Positions 7,417-14,970 of a DNA stretch of 64,000 nucleotides are shown piece by piece. The position numbers were made by a program, and so were the translations under genes. Position 1 is the first letter of the stretch, and the number at the start of each line of letters is the position of its first letter. The notes beneath the pieces were generated by a model. That model did no database searches, had not been told where the DNA came from, and saw only the letters and a program-made list of their open reading frames with translations. This DNA is from a virus, in the IMG/VR virus record IMGVR_UViG_3300010354_015978, positions 46,676 to 110,675 of that record. One strand, 5' to 3'.

Positions 7417-7629
7417 TTACTTCTTAGCGGTTTCGGCTTTCTTATCAGCAGGCTTGGCCGCTTCGCTTTTGGCAGGCTCGGCCTTCTTTTCAGCAGGCTT
7501 GGCTGCAGGAGTGGAAGGTGCAGCAGCAGCGGGCTTGGCTTCGGCCTTCTTTTCAGCGGGCTTGGCGGGTTCGGCTGCAAAAGCGGTCACAGCAAACATG
7601 CTGGCTACGAGAGTTGCTAGGAGTTTCAT
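7417..7629 (-). CDS. Exported Ala/Lys/Pro-rich protein (70 aa)
   Basis: A signal peptide (MKLLATLVASMFAVTAFAAE) is followed by low-complexity repeats of the type AKPAEKKAEA. It would be periplasmic, unstructured and highly basic. Similar peptides are common in some Burkholderiales, which is a weak hint to the host lineage. Function unknown; perhaps envelope or nucleic-acid binding. Confidence 0.75.
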   Translation of the reverse strand: MKLLATLVASMFAVTAFAAEPAKPAEKKAEAKPAAAAPSTPAAKPAEKKAEPAKSEAAKPADKKAETAKK

Positions 7630-7696
7630 ACAGTTTCCTTTCGGTTAAAAACATAGATCCTGTCTATGTACTATATTAAACGCCTTGACCTGCGTC

Positions 7697-8281
7697 CTAG
7701 TTGACATCTCTTGGCAGGGGTTTGCCCAGATCGCTCCACTGTTGATCAGTGACCCCCCGCATGCGCAGGCTGCAGGACACCCGGGGTACTGGCCCGGCAT
7801 TGACTTGTACGCTGTGTGGAACTTTGATTTGGATCAAGGTTGGCCGCCGGATCGTGACCCGATGTGTTTCTTGGACATTGTCAAGATCGAATCCCAGATA
7901 GGTCACGGGACCGGCACCAATTGTGCGTCGTGTAGGCTCGGTTCGAGCATGGTAGAATATTGTGTCAGTTTGGTCGGTGTTGAGAATAGGTAAAACCAAA
8001 CTGTGATCACAATCGCCGGTATCAAGATGTGGTGACAAGCCGTCTTGATAGGATACAACAATACCAGTACATTTCCAATTGGCCATCAATCCTAAGTCAT
8101 TGATCATTTTGCGCAGCGACGAGATTTTGGTAAATCTGTCAGGTTGCTGGTAGTGCCAATCGTCCAGATAAAAAACTGAGGTCGCTGTTTGATCTTGGAT
8201 GTTTGGGTGTATCAACGCCAACAGGTCCTCGCGTACTTGAGGCCAATTCGGATGTTGTAGTTCGATATAGGGGGTTGACAC
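7697..8281 (-). CDS. Putative 2OG-Fe(II) oxygenase-like protein (194 aa)
   Basis: The order PHLDTG, then PHSVQVNAG, then RVSCSLR fits the HxD...H...R iron and 2-oxoglutarate site of double-stranded beta-helix oxygenases. Phages often encode such proteins with unknown substrates. The start is GTG at 8281. It lies between two exported-protein genes and tRNA-Val. Family assignment is by motif order only. Confidence 0.6.
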   Translation of the reverse strand: MSTPYIELQHPNWPQVREDLLALIHPNIQDQTATSVFYLDDWHYQQPDRFTKISSLRKMINDLGLMANWKCTGIVVSYQDGLSPHLDTGDCDHSLVLPILNTDQTDTIFYHARTEPTRRTIGAGPVTYLGFDLDNVQETHRVTIRRPTLIQIKVPHSVQVNAGPVPRVSCSLRMRGVTDQQWSDLGKPLPRDVN

Positions 8282-8295
8282 AAGGTACTTATGGT

Positions 8296-8370
8296 TGGTA
8301 GGCGGTGAGGGGATCGAACCCCCGACCCTCTCCGTGTAAAGGAGACGCTCTACCTCTGAGCTAACCGCCT
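8296..8370 (-). tRNA. tRNA-Val (UAC)
   Basis: Full cloverleaf with a perfect acceptor stem (AGGCGGT/ACCGCCT), anticodon loop TTTACAC and encoded CCA. Confidence 0.95.
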
Positions 8371-8373
8371 AAA

Positions 8374-8451
8374 TGGTCGGAATGGAGGGATTCGAACCCC
8401 CGACCCTCTGCTCCCAAAGCAGATGCGCTAGCCAGGCTGCGCTACATTCCG
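8374..8451 (-). tRNA. tRNA-Pro (UGG)
   Basis: Acceptor stem CGGAATG/CATTCCG, anticodon loop TTTGGGA, encoded CCA. Its first 24 nt overlap the 3' end of the EF-hand gene. Confidence 0.95.
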
Positions 8452-8718
8452 GGAAGTGCTGTCAGTGGTAAGTGGGCTGCAACCACGAAACACATAGGCT
8501 TTGGCCGTGCGTAGTTCCATGAGGCTGAGCACACCGTCACTGTTCTTGTCGGCCTGGTCAAACAGGCTCTTGCTGATCTCGCAGTCCAGGCGCAGTTCTT
8601 CAAGACTGAGGCGACCGTCCAGATTCTGATCATAGAGATCTAATCTACGTTCGGTGGCCGACTGGGCCAAGGCCGACACGCTGGCAACGGCCATCAATGA
8701 CACGATTAACTTCTTCAT
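8428..8718 (-). CDS. Exported EF-hand protein (96 aa)
   Basis: A signal peptide (MKKLIVSLMAVASVSALAQS) is followed by two calcium-binding loops, DQNLDGRLSLEE and DKNSDGVLSLME, with the expected D-x-N/D-x-D-G spacing. It is probably a periplasmic Ca2+-binding protein. The stop codon lies inside tRNA-Pro, so the last codons are shared with the tRNA 5' end. Its function in a phage is unknown. Confidence 0.85.
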   Translation of the reverse strand: MKKLIVSLMAVASVSALAQSATERRLDLYDQNLDGRLSLEELRLDCEISKSLFDQADKNSDGVLSLMELRTAKAYVFRGCSPLTTDSTSRNVAQPG

Positions 8719-8744
8719 ATTTGGTACTCCTATATAGACCAACT

Positions 8745-8818
8745 TGGCTGGGGTGCATGGGCTCGAACCACGATTAGCGGAATCAAAATCCGCTGTCCTA
8801 CCATTAGACGACACCCCA
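8745..8818 (-). tRNA. tRNA-Gln (UUG)
   Basis: Acceptor stem TGGGGTG/CACCCCA, G73, anticodon loop TTTTGAT, encoded CCA. Confidence 0.95.
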
Positions 8819-8820
8819 AA

Positions 8821-9069
8821 TTAGTTTTCGAAACAGCGATAACCGGCCTGATGTTCGAAAGTCAACAGGCCAGCGCGAGGAGAACCTGGACGGGTACAAA
8901 TCCCCCAATCCGTGCCAAGATCCTTGCCCAGCGGGCGCCACCACCGACAGCCGCTGGAGCAGTCGGGGTAGTATTCTTCGGGATGGTCCCAACGTTCCAC
9001 TTCTCCACCGTAGTCACGATAGTCTGTGGGCAAACGCACCAGGATGTTCCAGTACCCTTTTTCACTCAT
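8821..9069 (-). CDS. Cys-rich small protein (82 aa)
   Basis: Contains YYPDCSSGCRWWRPL, LGTDWGICTRP and SPRAGLLTFEHQ. This is the pattern of a small bacterial Cys-rich family of unknown function (DCS-x-GC...DWG-x-C...FEHQ). The Cys residues may bind metal. It is preceded by the acetyltransferase-like gene and followed by tRNA-Gln. Confidence 0.75.
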   Translation of the reverse strand: MSEKGYWNILVRLPTDYRDYGGEVERWDHPEEYYPDCSSGCRWWRPLGKDLGTDWGICTRPGSPRAGLLTFEHQAGYRCFEN

Positions 9070-9081
9070 GGGCGTAGTATA

Positions 9082-9516
9082 CTACACCACATATTCATAG
9101 TTAATGGTTTCTGGGTTGCTGCGGAACACCAAAGCACCATTTCGGAGATGGAACTTGCGCGCCATCTCGGTGGGTGGACTGAGAGTGACGAACCTAGTGA
9201 TCTCGGGGCGATGTTCGCGGATCCAATCGCGCGCCTGGAAAATGAGATCACGCCCGGCTCCGGGCTGATAACTCCATATTGTGTAGAAGATCGCGACCAA
9301 GGGATGATCGCAGTCCTGAAAGAGATCACGCTCGCTCTCGGGTATGGTGGCCTGATAACTCACACAGGTCACGGCCAGAGCACGGTCTTGGTCCCGGCTC
9401 ACAAACACATCGCGATTGGGACCTATGCGTGTCTGTTGTGGGATGCCGGGACGCACGGGATCTTCCTCTAGCAGTCGGAACAGGTCATCGGTGGTGTTGC
9501 GTATAAGATGGAGCAT
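9082..9516 (-). CDS. GNAT-like acetyltransferase (putative)
   Basis: About 144 residues with a GNAT-like order: a central strand (FVSRDQDRALAVTCVSYQA), then YTIWSYQPGAGRDLI resembling the acetyl-CoA loop, then a helix and EMARKFHLRNGALVF, matching the terminal strand region. Substrate unknown. The ATG at 9516 is preferred over a TTG two codons upstream. Confidence 0.55.
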   Translation of the reverse strand: MLHLIRNTTDDLFRLLEEDPVRPGIPQQTRIGPNRDVFVSRDQDRALAVTCVSYQATIPESERDLFQDCDHPLVAIFYTIWSYQPGAGRDLIFQARDWIREHRPEITRFVTLSPPTEMARKFHLRNGALVFRSNPETINYEYVV

Positions 9517-9556
9517 AATCAACGTATATATCTAAAAGATTAAAAAACAACTAGAA

Positions 9557-9633
9557 TGGCCCGGCCGGAGGGATTCGAACCCCCGACCGTGGGATTAGAA
9601 ATCCCATGCTCTATCCTACTGAGCTACGGCCGG
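9557..9633 (-). tRNA. tRNA-Arg (UCU)
   Basis: Acceptor stem CCGGCCG/CGGCCGG, G73, anticodon loop TTTCTAA, encoded CCA. Confidence 0.95.
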
Positions 9634-9636
9634 ACA

Positions 9637-9712
9637 TGGAGCGGGAGACGAGGCTTGAACTCGCGACATCCGGTTTGGAAGACCGGTGCTCTACCAACTG
9701 AGCTACTCCCGC
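9637..9712 (-). tRNA. tRNA-Gly (UCC)
   Basis: Acceptor stem GCGGGAG/CTCCCGC, U73 as in Gly tRNAs, anticodon loop CTTCCAA, encoded CCA. Confidence 0.95.
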
Positions 9713-9715
9713 GTA

Positions 9716-10186
9716 TTAGGCCACCATGGCGCGCTGCAAGCGATCAGCGGCGTAACTGGCCGCAAACGCATTGGGCTTGACCATGGGGATGACATTGCAG
9801 GTACCGCGTATGTAACCAATGGCCTGCTGTATCACGCAACTGCTGCCGTAGTGATCGTTGGGGTTGATGTCAAGATGCACTTCAACTTCACGATCAGCCA
9901 GCACCGGTGACAGTCTTTGATACATCTCACTGACACGATAAACTTCGTTCATGAGACGCATGCTGGGCCGGTCCACTCTCTGATCAAAGTCGCGCTCGCG
10001 CGAAACTTCGCCAAAAATTTTGCAACCGTTGTTGCCATTGACATGCACCACGATGGCCACGGTGTATTCCGCCCACCAGGTATGACGGAAACGATACCTG
10101 ACGCTATCAGCACCCAAGTACACCCTGGTGCCAGGTCCCTGTTGTTTAATGAAGTCCTGGACTTCTTGTAGGTTTATTTTTTGCAT
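9716..10186 (-). CDS. RNase H-like YkuK/DUF458 family protein
   Basis: 156 residues. Features include YLGADSVRY near the N-terminus, the EVHLDINPND block and the C-terminal GYIRGTCNVIPMVKPNAFAA, matching the DUF458 (YkuK) family, which has a predicted RNase H-like fold. A nuclease role is inferred from the fold only. It lies 3 nt after tRNA-Gly. Confidence 0.8.
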   Translation of the reverse strand: MQKINLQEVQDFIKQQGPGTRVYLGADSVRYRFRHTWWAEYTVAIVVHVNGNNGCKIFGEVSRERDFDQRVDRPSMRLMNEVYRVSEMYQRLSPVLADREVEVHLDINPNDHYGSSCVIQQAIGYIRGTCNVIPMVKPNAFAASYAADRLQRAMVA

Positions 10187-10198
10187 AAGTCACTTGTT

Positions 10199-10780
10199 TT
10201 AATCCACGGTGTTGAGAGACGAGCTCTTGAACCCCACCATGCCGCCTTCCTGCTGGATGCGTTTGATGACATCTTCAAACAGTATGGGGCGATAGTCTGT
10301 GTGTTCCACGCACACACAATGATATCTAGTGTCAATCACCGGCTGGGCACCGGCATATTTGGCTCGCATCACGCGCCGGTAGTGCAGGTGACCGTGTATG
10401 TTACAGCCAAAGCGTCCCAGGCTTTCTTCATGCACCGGCACATGGCTCAATATCATGCCGTTCATGACATGGTAGCTGCGGATGTCGCGGAAGTGCGCAG
10501 CATAGTCATTGAGCTTGAAGATGTCATGGTTGCCCTTGATCAAGACCTTGTCGCCCTTGAGACGGCGCAGGATGTTGAGACTGCGTCGATTGATCACGAC
10601 ATCGCCGAGATGATACACTTTGTCATTGGGGCGCACGGTTTCGTTCCAACGCTGCACCATGGCTTCGTCCATTTCTTCAACGTCGTCCCAGGGGCGCAGT
10701 TTGCTACCGTCATCCCGGGTGAATCTGCAGACGCCGGTATGGCCAAAGTGAGTGTCACTGACCAGATATACCGCGGGCAT
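10199..10780 (-). CDS. Calcineurin-like metallophosphoesterase
   Basis: 193 residues with the full motif set of small metallophosphoesterases: SDTHFGH, HLGDVV, KGNHD, LSHVP and HGHLH. These bind two metals and hydrolyse phosphomonoesters or diesters. T4-like and other large phages often carry one. The cellular substrate is unknown. Confidence 0.92.
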   Translation of the reverse strand: MPAVYLVSDTHFGHTGVCRFTRDDGSKLRPWDDVEEMDEAMVQRWNETVRPNDKVYHLGDVVINRRSLNILRRLKGDKVLIKGNHDIFKLNDYAAHFRDIRSYHVMNGMILSHVPVHEESLGRFGCNIHGHLHYRRVMRAKYAGAQPVIDTRYHCVCVEHTDYRPILFEDVIKRIQQEGGMVGFKSSSLNTVD

Positions 10781-10791
10781 GATAGTTCTCC

Positions 10792-11388
10792 TTATATGAG
10801 TTTGTGCGCAGCCACCATGAACCAGGCCGGGATGTTGTGCCCCGGCACTGGCATCTGTACGCTGCGAATGCTTTCTATGTCAAGATGTGGTTGCACAGCA
10901 TCCGCTATGTCAGCAAGACTGCGGTGACTGAGCTTGGGATCATCGCGGCGTCTTTGCTCGGTGCAGTCTACCACGCTGATGTATCTACCATGTGGTGCAA
11001 GATGCCGTGCTGCCGCGGCCACCAAGGCACTGCGGTCCTGACTGCGATTCAACACCACCATGACTCCGCGTTCAAACACCACGTCAAACTTGCCAAGATC
11101 CACACCGGGATCCAGTATGTCCGCATGTCGGAAATCTATGTTGGGCCAAGATGCACGACATTGTTGTATGATGTAATCGCTGATGTCCACGGCCACTACA
11201 TCATGTCCCTGTGATTCTAACCAGGCCGCATTGTAGCCTTGTCCGCAACCAATCTCCAGAACACGCAGGAAACGCTGTGGCTGCGATGAGAGCCATGCTT
11301 CTAGGTCAGCATCATGCACATGGTGCATCCATGCCGCTGACATCTGCTGCCACTGTTGATTCCAAAATTGTTGTAAAGGTTTGTCCAT
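10792..11388 (-). CDS. Class I SAM-dependent methyltransferase
   Basis: About 198 residues. Motif I is VLEIGCGQGYNAAWL, the acidic end of strand 2 is VVAVDIS, and motif IV-like FDVVFERG follows. It is small and resembles thiopurine or small-molecule methyltransferases. The ATG at 11388 is preferred; a GTG at 11400 is possible. AhcY (59293-60576) would recycle the SAH it produces. Confidence 0.88.
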   Translation of the reverse strand: MDKPLQQFWNQQWQQMSAAWMHHVHDADLEAWLSSQPQRFLRVLEIGCGQGYNAAWLESQGHDVVAVDISDYIIQQCRASWPNIDFRHADILDPGVDLGKFDVVFERGVMVVLNRSQDRSALVAAAARHLAPHGRYISVVDCTEQRRRDDPKLSHRSLADIADAVQPHLDIESIRSVQMPVPGHNIPAWFMVAAHKLI

Positions 11389-11436
11389 AGCAAAGGTCAC
11401 TGTCCTGTGTTTAAGAGCCAGGTGTGTTGGCCAGGG

Positions 11437-11595
11437 CTACCTGCCCTGCACCCAGCTCTCCTGATCATGCTTATTCCAGAAGCCATCCGGATACCACCCA
11501 ATTGGGTCGCAGTGGATCGTGGATCGGTTGCTCCCCTGACAGTTGGGGTATTGCTGGCGAAGCGGTCTTTCGCTCACGACCTTTGCTATGGTCAC
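11437..11595 (-). CDS. Possible small protein (52 aa), GTG start
   Basis: An open frame fills the gap between the methyltransferase and a tRNA. It has a Cys/Trp-rich centre (RSTIHCDPIGWYPDGFWNKH) unlike random sequence. No clear Shine-Dalgarno, and TATAAT lies just upstream of the GTG. No homology recognised. Moderate to low confidence. Confidence 0.4.
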   Translation of the reverse strand: MTIAKVVSERPLRQQYPNCQGSNRSTIHCDPIGWYPDGFWNKHDQESWVQGR

Positions 11596-11608
11596 ACGTA
11601 ATTATAAC

Positions 11609-11700
11609 TGGTACCCCGGGCCGGAGTCGAACCGACATTGGCCAATTATCTGTTGCACACGGGATATAAATCCGCTGTTTTACCATTAAACTACCGGGGC
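11609..11700 (-). tRNA. tRNA, class-II-sized, anticodon reads UAU (Ile?)
   Basis: Acceptor GCCCCGG/CCGGGGT with G1-U72, a short D arm, anticodon loop TTTATAT and T-arm GTCGG-TTCGACT-CCGGC, with encoded CCA. The anticodon stem has an A31/C39 mismatch. The variable region is about 22 nt, unusual for an Ile tRNA. It may be a degenerate, inserted or specialised tRNA. Confidence 0.6.
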
Positions 11701-11706
11701 ATGTCA

Positions 11707-11784
11707 TGGAGCATCGGGTGAGATTCGAACTCACGAATCGACGGCTTTGCAGGCCGCGCCATTGGACCACTCTGGTACCGATGC
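11707..11784 (-). tRNA. tRNA-Cys (GCA)
   Basis: Acceptor stem GCATCGG/CCGATGC, U73, anticodon loop CTGCAAA, encoded CCA. Confidence 0.95.
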
Positions 11785-11789
11785 ATGAT

Positions 11790-11864
11790 TGGAGCGGACG
11801 GAGGGATTCGAACCCTCGACATTCACGTTGGCAACGTGACATTCTACCACTGAATTACGCCCGC
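11790..11864 (-). tRNA. tRNA-Gly (GCC)
   Basis: Acceptor GCGGGCG/CGTCCGC with one G-U, U73, anticodon loop TTGCCAA, encoded CCA. Confidence 0.95.
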
Positions 11865-11865
11865 T

Positions 11866-11873
11866 TATAAATA
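11866..11873 (+). promoter_or_regulatory. Perfect T4 late box, leaderless start
   Basis: TATAAATA, identical to the T4 late consensus, ends 4 nt before the plus-strand ATG at 11878. There is no room for a Shine-Dalgarno site. Confidence 0.75.
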
Positions 11874-11877
11874 TCCT

Positions 11878-12465
11878 ATGTTTCAATTCTTCACTAATGG
11901 TCGTTTGGCTTGGTTGCGTGTCCTGAAAAATGCCAGTTCTAGTTATGCTCGTGTGTTCGAAGATCTGGACTGGGAATTACACGATCTCTACAAAACCAAA
12001 ATTGATACTGACTCTCTGACTTGGTTTGGTCTACTACGCGATCCCAATGTAAGACACAGCATGGGCATCGTGCAGTATCTCATGGAGCAAAGCCTTCAGG
12101 CCTGTCTAGATGAACCACTGTGTCATCCCTTGCTGACATCGGCCTGCTTGGATGCACATAGCATGCCCATCACGGCCCAGATACCCGAAAGCATCGTGCA
12201 TCGGGCACACTGGTTTGTGCTGGACCATCCTACGTACGATCATGAGCGACTGTTGAGAAATTTTCTAAGAACTCACAAATTTGAACTGCCACCGGTGCCA
12301 CGCATACACGAAAGTACCGCGGAAAAACGACAAATGCAGCAGCGCATCGAAGATCTCAAAAAAGCCAATACCATGGCCTGGTACAAACTACAGATGGTGT
12401 TGGGTGCAGATCTCAAGCTCTATCGACACAGACTGCAGATGCAGCATCTATACGATACGCCATGA
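11878..12465 (+). CDS. Putative sulfotransferase-like protein (195 aa)
   Basis: Plus-strand gene inserted in the tRNA cluster. The N-terminal VLKNASSSYARVFE resembles the PAPS 5'-phosphosulfate loop, and WFGLLRDPNVRHSMGIVQYL resembles the 3'-phosphate motif (RDPxxRxxS) of Sulfotransfer_2-type proteins. The C-terminal third is helical. If correct, it would sulfate a glycan or lipid. The assignment rests on these two motifs. It ends 2 nt before tRNA-Ser on the other strand. Confidence 0.5.
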   Translation: MFQFFTNGRLAWLRVLKNASSSYARVFEDLDWELHDLYKTKIDTDSLTWFGLLRDPNVRHSMGIVQYLMEQSLQACLDEPLCHPLLTSACLDAHSMPITAQIPESIVHRAHWFVLDHPTYDHERLLRNFLRTHKFELPPVPRIHESTAEKRQMQQRIEDLKKANTMAWYKLQMVLGADLKLYRHRLQMQHLYDTP

Positions 12466-12467
12466 AC

Positions 12468-12559
12468 TGGCGGTGAGTGTTGGATTCGAACCAACGGACC
12501 CGGTTGCCCAGATCGACAGGTTAGCAACCTGCTGCTTTCGACCACTCAGCCAACTCACC
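12468..12559 (-). tRNA. tRNA-Ser (GCU)
   Basis: Class II tRNA. Acceptor GGTGAGT/ACTCACC, G73, long variable arm, anticodon loop TTGCTAA, encoded CCA. Confidence 0.95.
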
Positions 12560-12561
12560 TT

Positions 12562-12666
12562 TTATTCGTCTTTGTTGCGCCACGGCCACCACATGTAAGC
12601 GGTACAGGCCGCTGCGGCGATTGTAAATGCCAAGATACCAACGATGTTTGCTGCTATGAATTCCAC
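12562..12666 (-). CDS. Single-TM micro-protein (34 aa), GTG start
   Basis: The frame encodes a hydrophobic helix (EFIAANIVGILAFTIAAAAC) followed by MWWPWRNKDE, a typical inner-membrane micro-protein with a cytoplasmic charged tail. GAGAG lies about 9 nt upstream of the GTG. It exactly fills the space between two tRNAs. Confidence 0.6.
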   Translation of the reverse strand: MEFIAANIVGILAFTIAAAACTAYMWWPWRNKDE

Positions 12667-12687
12667 TGTTCTACTCTCTCTGTTGTA

Positions 12688-12762
12688 TGGTGCCGGCGGA
12701 GAGATTTGAACTCCCGACCAACGGTTTACAAAACCGCTGCACTACCACTGTGCTACGCCGGC
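12688..12762 (-). tRNA. tRNA-Thr (UGU)
   Basis: Acceptor GCCGGCG/CGCCGGC, anticodon loop TTTGTAA, encoded CCA. Confidence 0.95.
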
Positions 12763-12809
12763 GCGATTTGATTATTATATAGCAAGGCATATGGCCTTGC
12801 AATGCTATC

Positions 12810-12902
12810 TGGCGGAAAAGGTGAGACTCGAACTCACACACTCCTGTCGGAGCCTTCGGTTTTCAAGACCGCTGCCGCTAGTCCAACTCGGCTAACTTTT
12901 CC
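12810..12902 (-). tRNA. tRNA-Ser (UGA)
   Basis: Class II tRNA. Acceptor GGAAAAG/CTTTTCC, G73, anticodon loop CTTGAAA, long variable arm, encoded CCA. Confidence 0.95.
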
Positions 12903-13009
12903 AAGATCCGGTTACCCAGTCCGGAGCAGGCGTTAGGTCCCTGCGGCGCCTCAGTTCACCCATCCCGATGCCATGCCAAGCAGAGAGCCAGCCGGACGTT
13001 CGCTGTGTA

Positions 13010-13084
13010 TGGTGCTGATGAGTGGGATCGAACCACCGGCTTCCTCCTTACCAAGGAGGTACTCTACCACTGAGTTACATCAGC
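13010..13084 (-). tRNA. tRNA-Thr (GGU)
   Basis: Acceptor GCTGATG/CATCAGC, anticodon loop TTGGTAA, encoded CCA. It overlaps the stop of the radical SAM gene by 5 nt. The 107 nt between this and tRNA-Ser(UGA) hold no gene I can support. Confidence 0.95.
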
Positions 13085-14639
13085 GTTGTTGTCTTGCCTG
13101 TTGCCAGACTATGTCTTTGTATTGCCTGGCCATGCGCCACTTGCGACGCACGATGTCGTCCCAGGGCAGTTGATCATAAGGAACACGGAACTGCTGTAGG
13201 TCATCGTAGCCCAGGCCCATGAATGTCCAGACCTGGTTGCTGGTGGGTCTGCGCACCACGCCAAAGTTGGCTTTGTCGCTGAGTTCACAGGCGCGGTAAA
13301 AGTCCATGTGATCGTTTTCCCAGTACAGCACGTTGGGATTGTCCTCGCAGGGACGGATGTTGCGATAGCCGTACTTTTCGGGATTGAGCTCTATCTTGCT
13401 GGGATAGAGATTGTATCCACGGTAGAGGTAGAACGCCGGCATGGCATAACTGTCCAAGGGGTTTTCGCTGCTGCGCAACCACTCTATGGTCTGTTCTAGG
13501 CTTTCCTGTGTCTCGTGTGGCAGGCCTGCTATGAGACTGGCACTGAGCATGGTCTTGGGCCAGCGATGCCGGAGTTCTTGCAGTCCCGCCGTGATGCGTT
13601 CGCGATCGGCACTCTTGCCAATGGCGCTGCCGGTGCGTTTGTTGAGGCTCTCGATACCAAAGTGCGTGGCTCTGCATCCGCTTTCGTAGATCATGTCCAT
13701 CTGATCACGGTGTGCCACGATGAGGTCCAGTCTTAGATAGGCCCAGTACTCCAGCTCAAATGGCAGCGCACGACTGAGATCCAACATGTACTGCACCTTC
13801 TCTCGGCTGTCGTTGAAGGTGTCATCCAAGAGATAGTATCGCGTGATGCCATAGCGTTCGTAGTTTTCCACCATCTCGCGATACAAGAGATCGTGTCGCT
13901 TGATGTAGTCCAGTTTGTTCTTGCCATTGAGCGGATAACTGCAAAATGCGCAGTGGAAGATGCATCCACGCGACACTTCTATGGGCAGGCTTTCGCCGGG
14001 CAAGACACCATCATAGGGCCGGTAACTCATGGTGGAGTTCACAAAGTCATATGACTCGGCCCGGCGATCATCTATGATGGTCGGACCCCAGATGCTGCGC
14101 TGCCGTTTGGGCAGCCTGATGCCTTGGCTGAGGTGTTGTGCCAGCCATACTATGCTGAGGTCAGCGTAGCCTGGTATCACGTAGTCATAATCGCGATTGA
14201 AATCGCTGTCGTGTGCCAGGGGACCGCCCAACACAAACTTGACTCTGGGATTGATACCATGTACATGGGCTTTGAGCTGTTGGTTGTATTGATGTCCGTG
14301 TGGCAGCATGGCGCCGTTCATGCGGCTCATGCTGTGGCTCAACACCATGTCGCGATCTCGGGGCTCTGCGATGCTGTAGTCAAACTGCCGTATCTCGCGG
14401 TAAAACATGGGATTGAACCCAATGAACAAGGTCTGGTCGCTGACCAGTCCCGACAGGATGTCAAAGATTTCCTCGGGAGCGAACACATGAGCGTGGTGCA
14501 GCACGAACACTTCAAACCCAGCCTGCCGGAGCTCATAGGCCACTTTGTAGGGCCCGTAACTCTTGGTCAGTCCGTATGTTTCAGTGATGTCCGAGATGAA
14601 AATTACGTTGGGGCGACTGTTGTCGAACCATTCGTTCAT
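13080..14639 (-). CDS. B12-binding-type radical SAM protein
   Basis: 519 residues. The N-terminal region (RPNVIFISDITETYGLTKSY, then APEEIFDILSG) resembles a cobalamin-binding fold. The radical SAM motif SRGCIFHCAFCSYP (CxxxCxxC) follows, then the typical barrel sequence ending in GLPHETQESLEQT. Enzymes of this class methylate or modify unactivated carbons in lipids, peptides or nucleic acids. The substrate is unknown. It is embedded in the tRNA cluster, so a tRNA or translation-factor target is conceivable but unproven. Confidence 0.88.
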   Translation of the reverse strand: MNEWFDNSRPNVIFISDITETYGLTKSYGPYKVAYELRQAGFEVFVLHHAHVFAPEEIFDILSGLVSDQTLFIGFNPMFYREIRQFDYSIAEPRDRDMVLSHSMSRMNGAMLPHGHQYNQQLKAHVHGINPRVKFVLGGPLAHDSDFNRDYDYVIPGYADLSIVWLAQHLSQGIRLPKRQRSIWGPTIIDDRRAESYDFVNSTMSYRPYDGVLPGESLPIEVSRGCIFHCAFCSYPLNGKNKLDYIKRHDLLYREMVENYERYGITRYYLLDDTFNDSREKVQYMLDLSRALPFELEYWAYLRLDLIVAHRDQMDMIYESGCRATHFGIESLNKRTGSAIGKSADRERITAGLQELRHRWPKTMLSASLIAGLPHETQESLEQTIEWLRSSENPLDSYAMPAFYLYRGYNLYPSKIELNPEKYGYRNIRPCEDNPNVLYWENDHMDFYRACELSDKANFGVVRRPTSNQVWTFMGLGYDDLQQFRVPYDQLPWDDIVRRKWRMARQYKDIVWQQARQQR

Positions 14640-14655
14640 GTCATTATATATGCAT

Positions 14656-14733
14656 TGGTGGTGATGGGTGGGATCGAACCACCGACCTTGGGGTTATGAA
14701 TCCCACGCTCTGACCGGACTGAGCTACATCACC
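14656..14733 (-). tRNA. tRNA with CAU anticodon (Met or Ile2)
   Basis: Acceptor GGTGATG/CATCACC, anticodon loop TTCATAA, encoded CCA. It lacks the C1-A72 mismatch of initiator tRNA. Elongator Met and lysidine-modified Ile2 cannot be separated by eye. Confidence 0.9.
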
Positions 14734-14738
14734 GGAAG

Positions 14739-14814
14739 TGGTACGGGCAGAGGGATTCGAACCCACGACCAACAGATTAAAAGTCTGCTGCTCTACCGAC
14801 TGAGCTATGCCCGC
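14739..14814 (-). tRNA. tRNA-Lys (UUU)
   Basis: Acceptor GCGGGCA/TGCCCGT with G1-U72, anticodon loop CTTTTAA, encoded CCA. Confidence 0.93.
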
Positions 14815-14815
14815 A

Positions 14816-14878
14816 TCAAAGACGTCGCATCACGATGAACAACATCACGAAAATTACCAAGATGACAAAGGCAGCCAT
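14816..14878 (-). CDS. 20-residue membrane micro-protein
   Basis: ATG preceded by a strong AGGAGA Shine-Dalgarno. The product is MAAFVILVIFVMLFIVMRRL, one transmembrane helix with a basic cytoplasmic end. It occupies the gap between tRNA-Lys and tRNA-Ile. Good start signals and composition argue that it is translated. Confidence 0.65.
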   Translation of the reverse strand: MAAFVILVIFVMLFIVMRRL

Positions 14879-14893
14879 GATGTTCTCCTAGAT

Positions 14894-14969
14894 TGGTGCC
14901 TGGTGCTGGATTCGAACCAGCGACCCGCGCCTTATCAAGACGCTGCTCTACCAACTGAGCTAACCGGGC
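14894..14969 (-). tRNA. tRNA-Ile (GAU)
   Basis: Anticodon loop TTGATAA, encoded CCA. The acceptor GCCCGGT/ACCAGGC has a C4-A69 mismatch. Confidence 0.92.
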
Positions 14970-14970
14970 A

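Noticed and set aside
13080-14639. Radical SAM gene as MiaB, the tRNA methylthiotransferase, given the tRNA setting
   Set aside because: The N-terminal region looks like a cobalamin-binding fold and the MiaB UPF0004/TRAM arrangement is absent.
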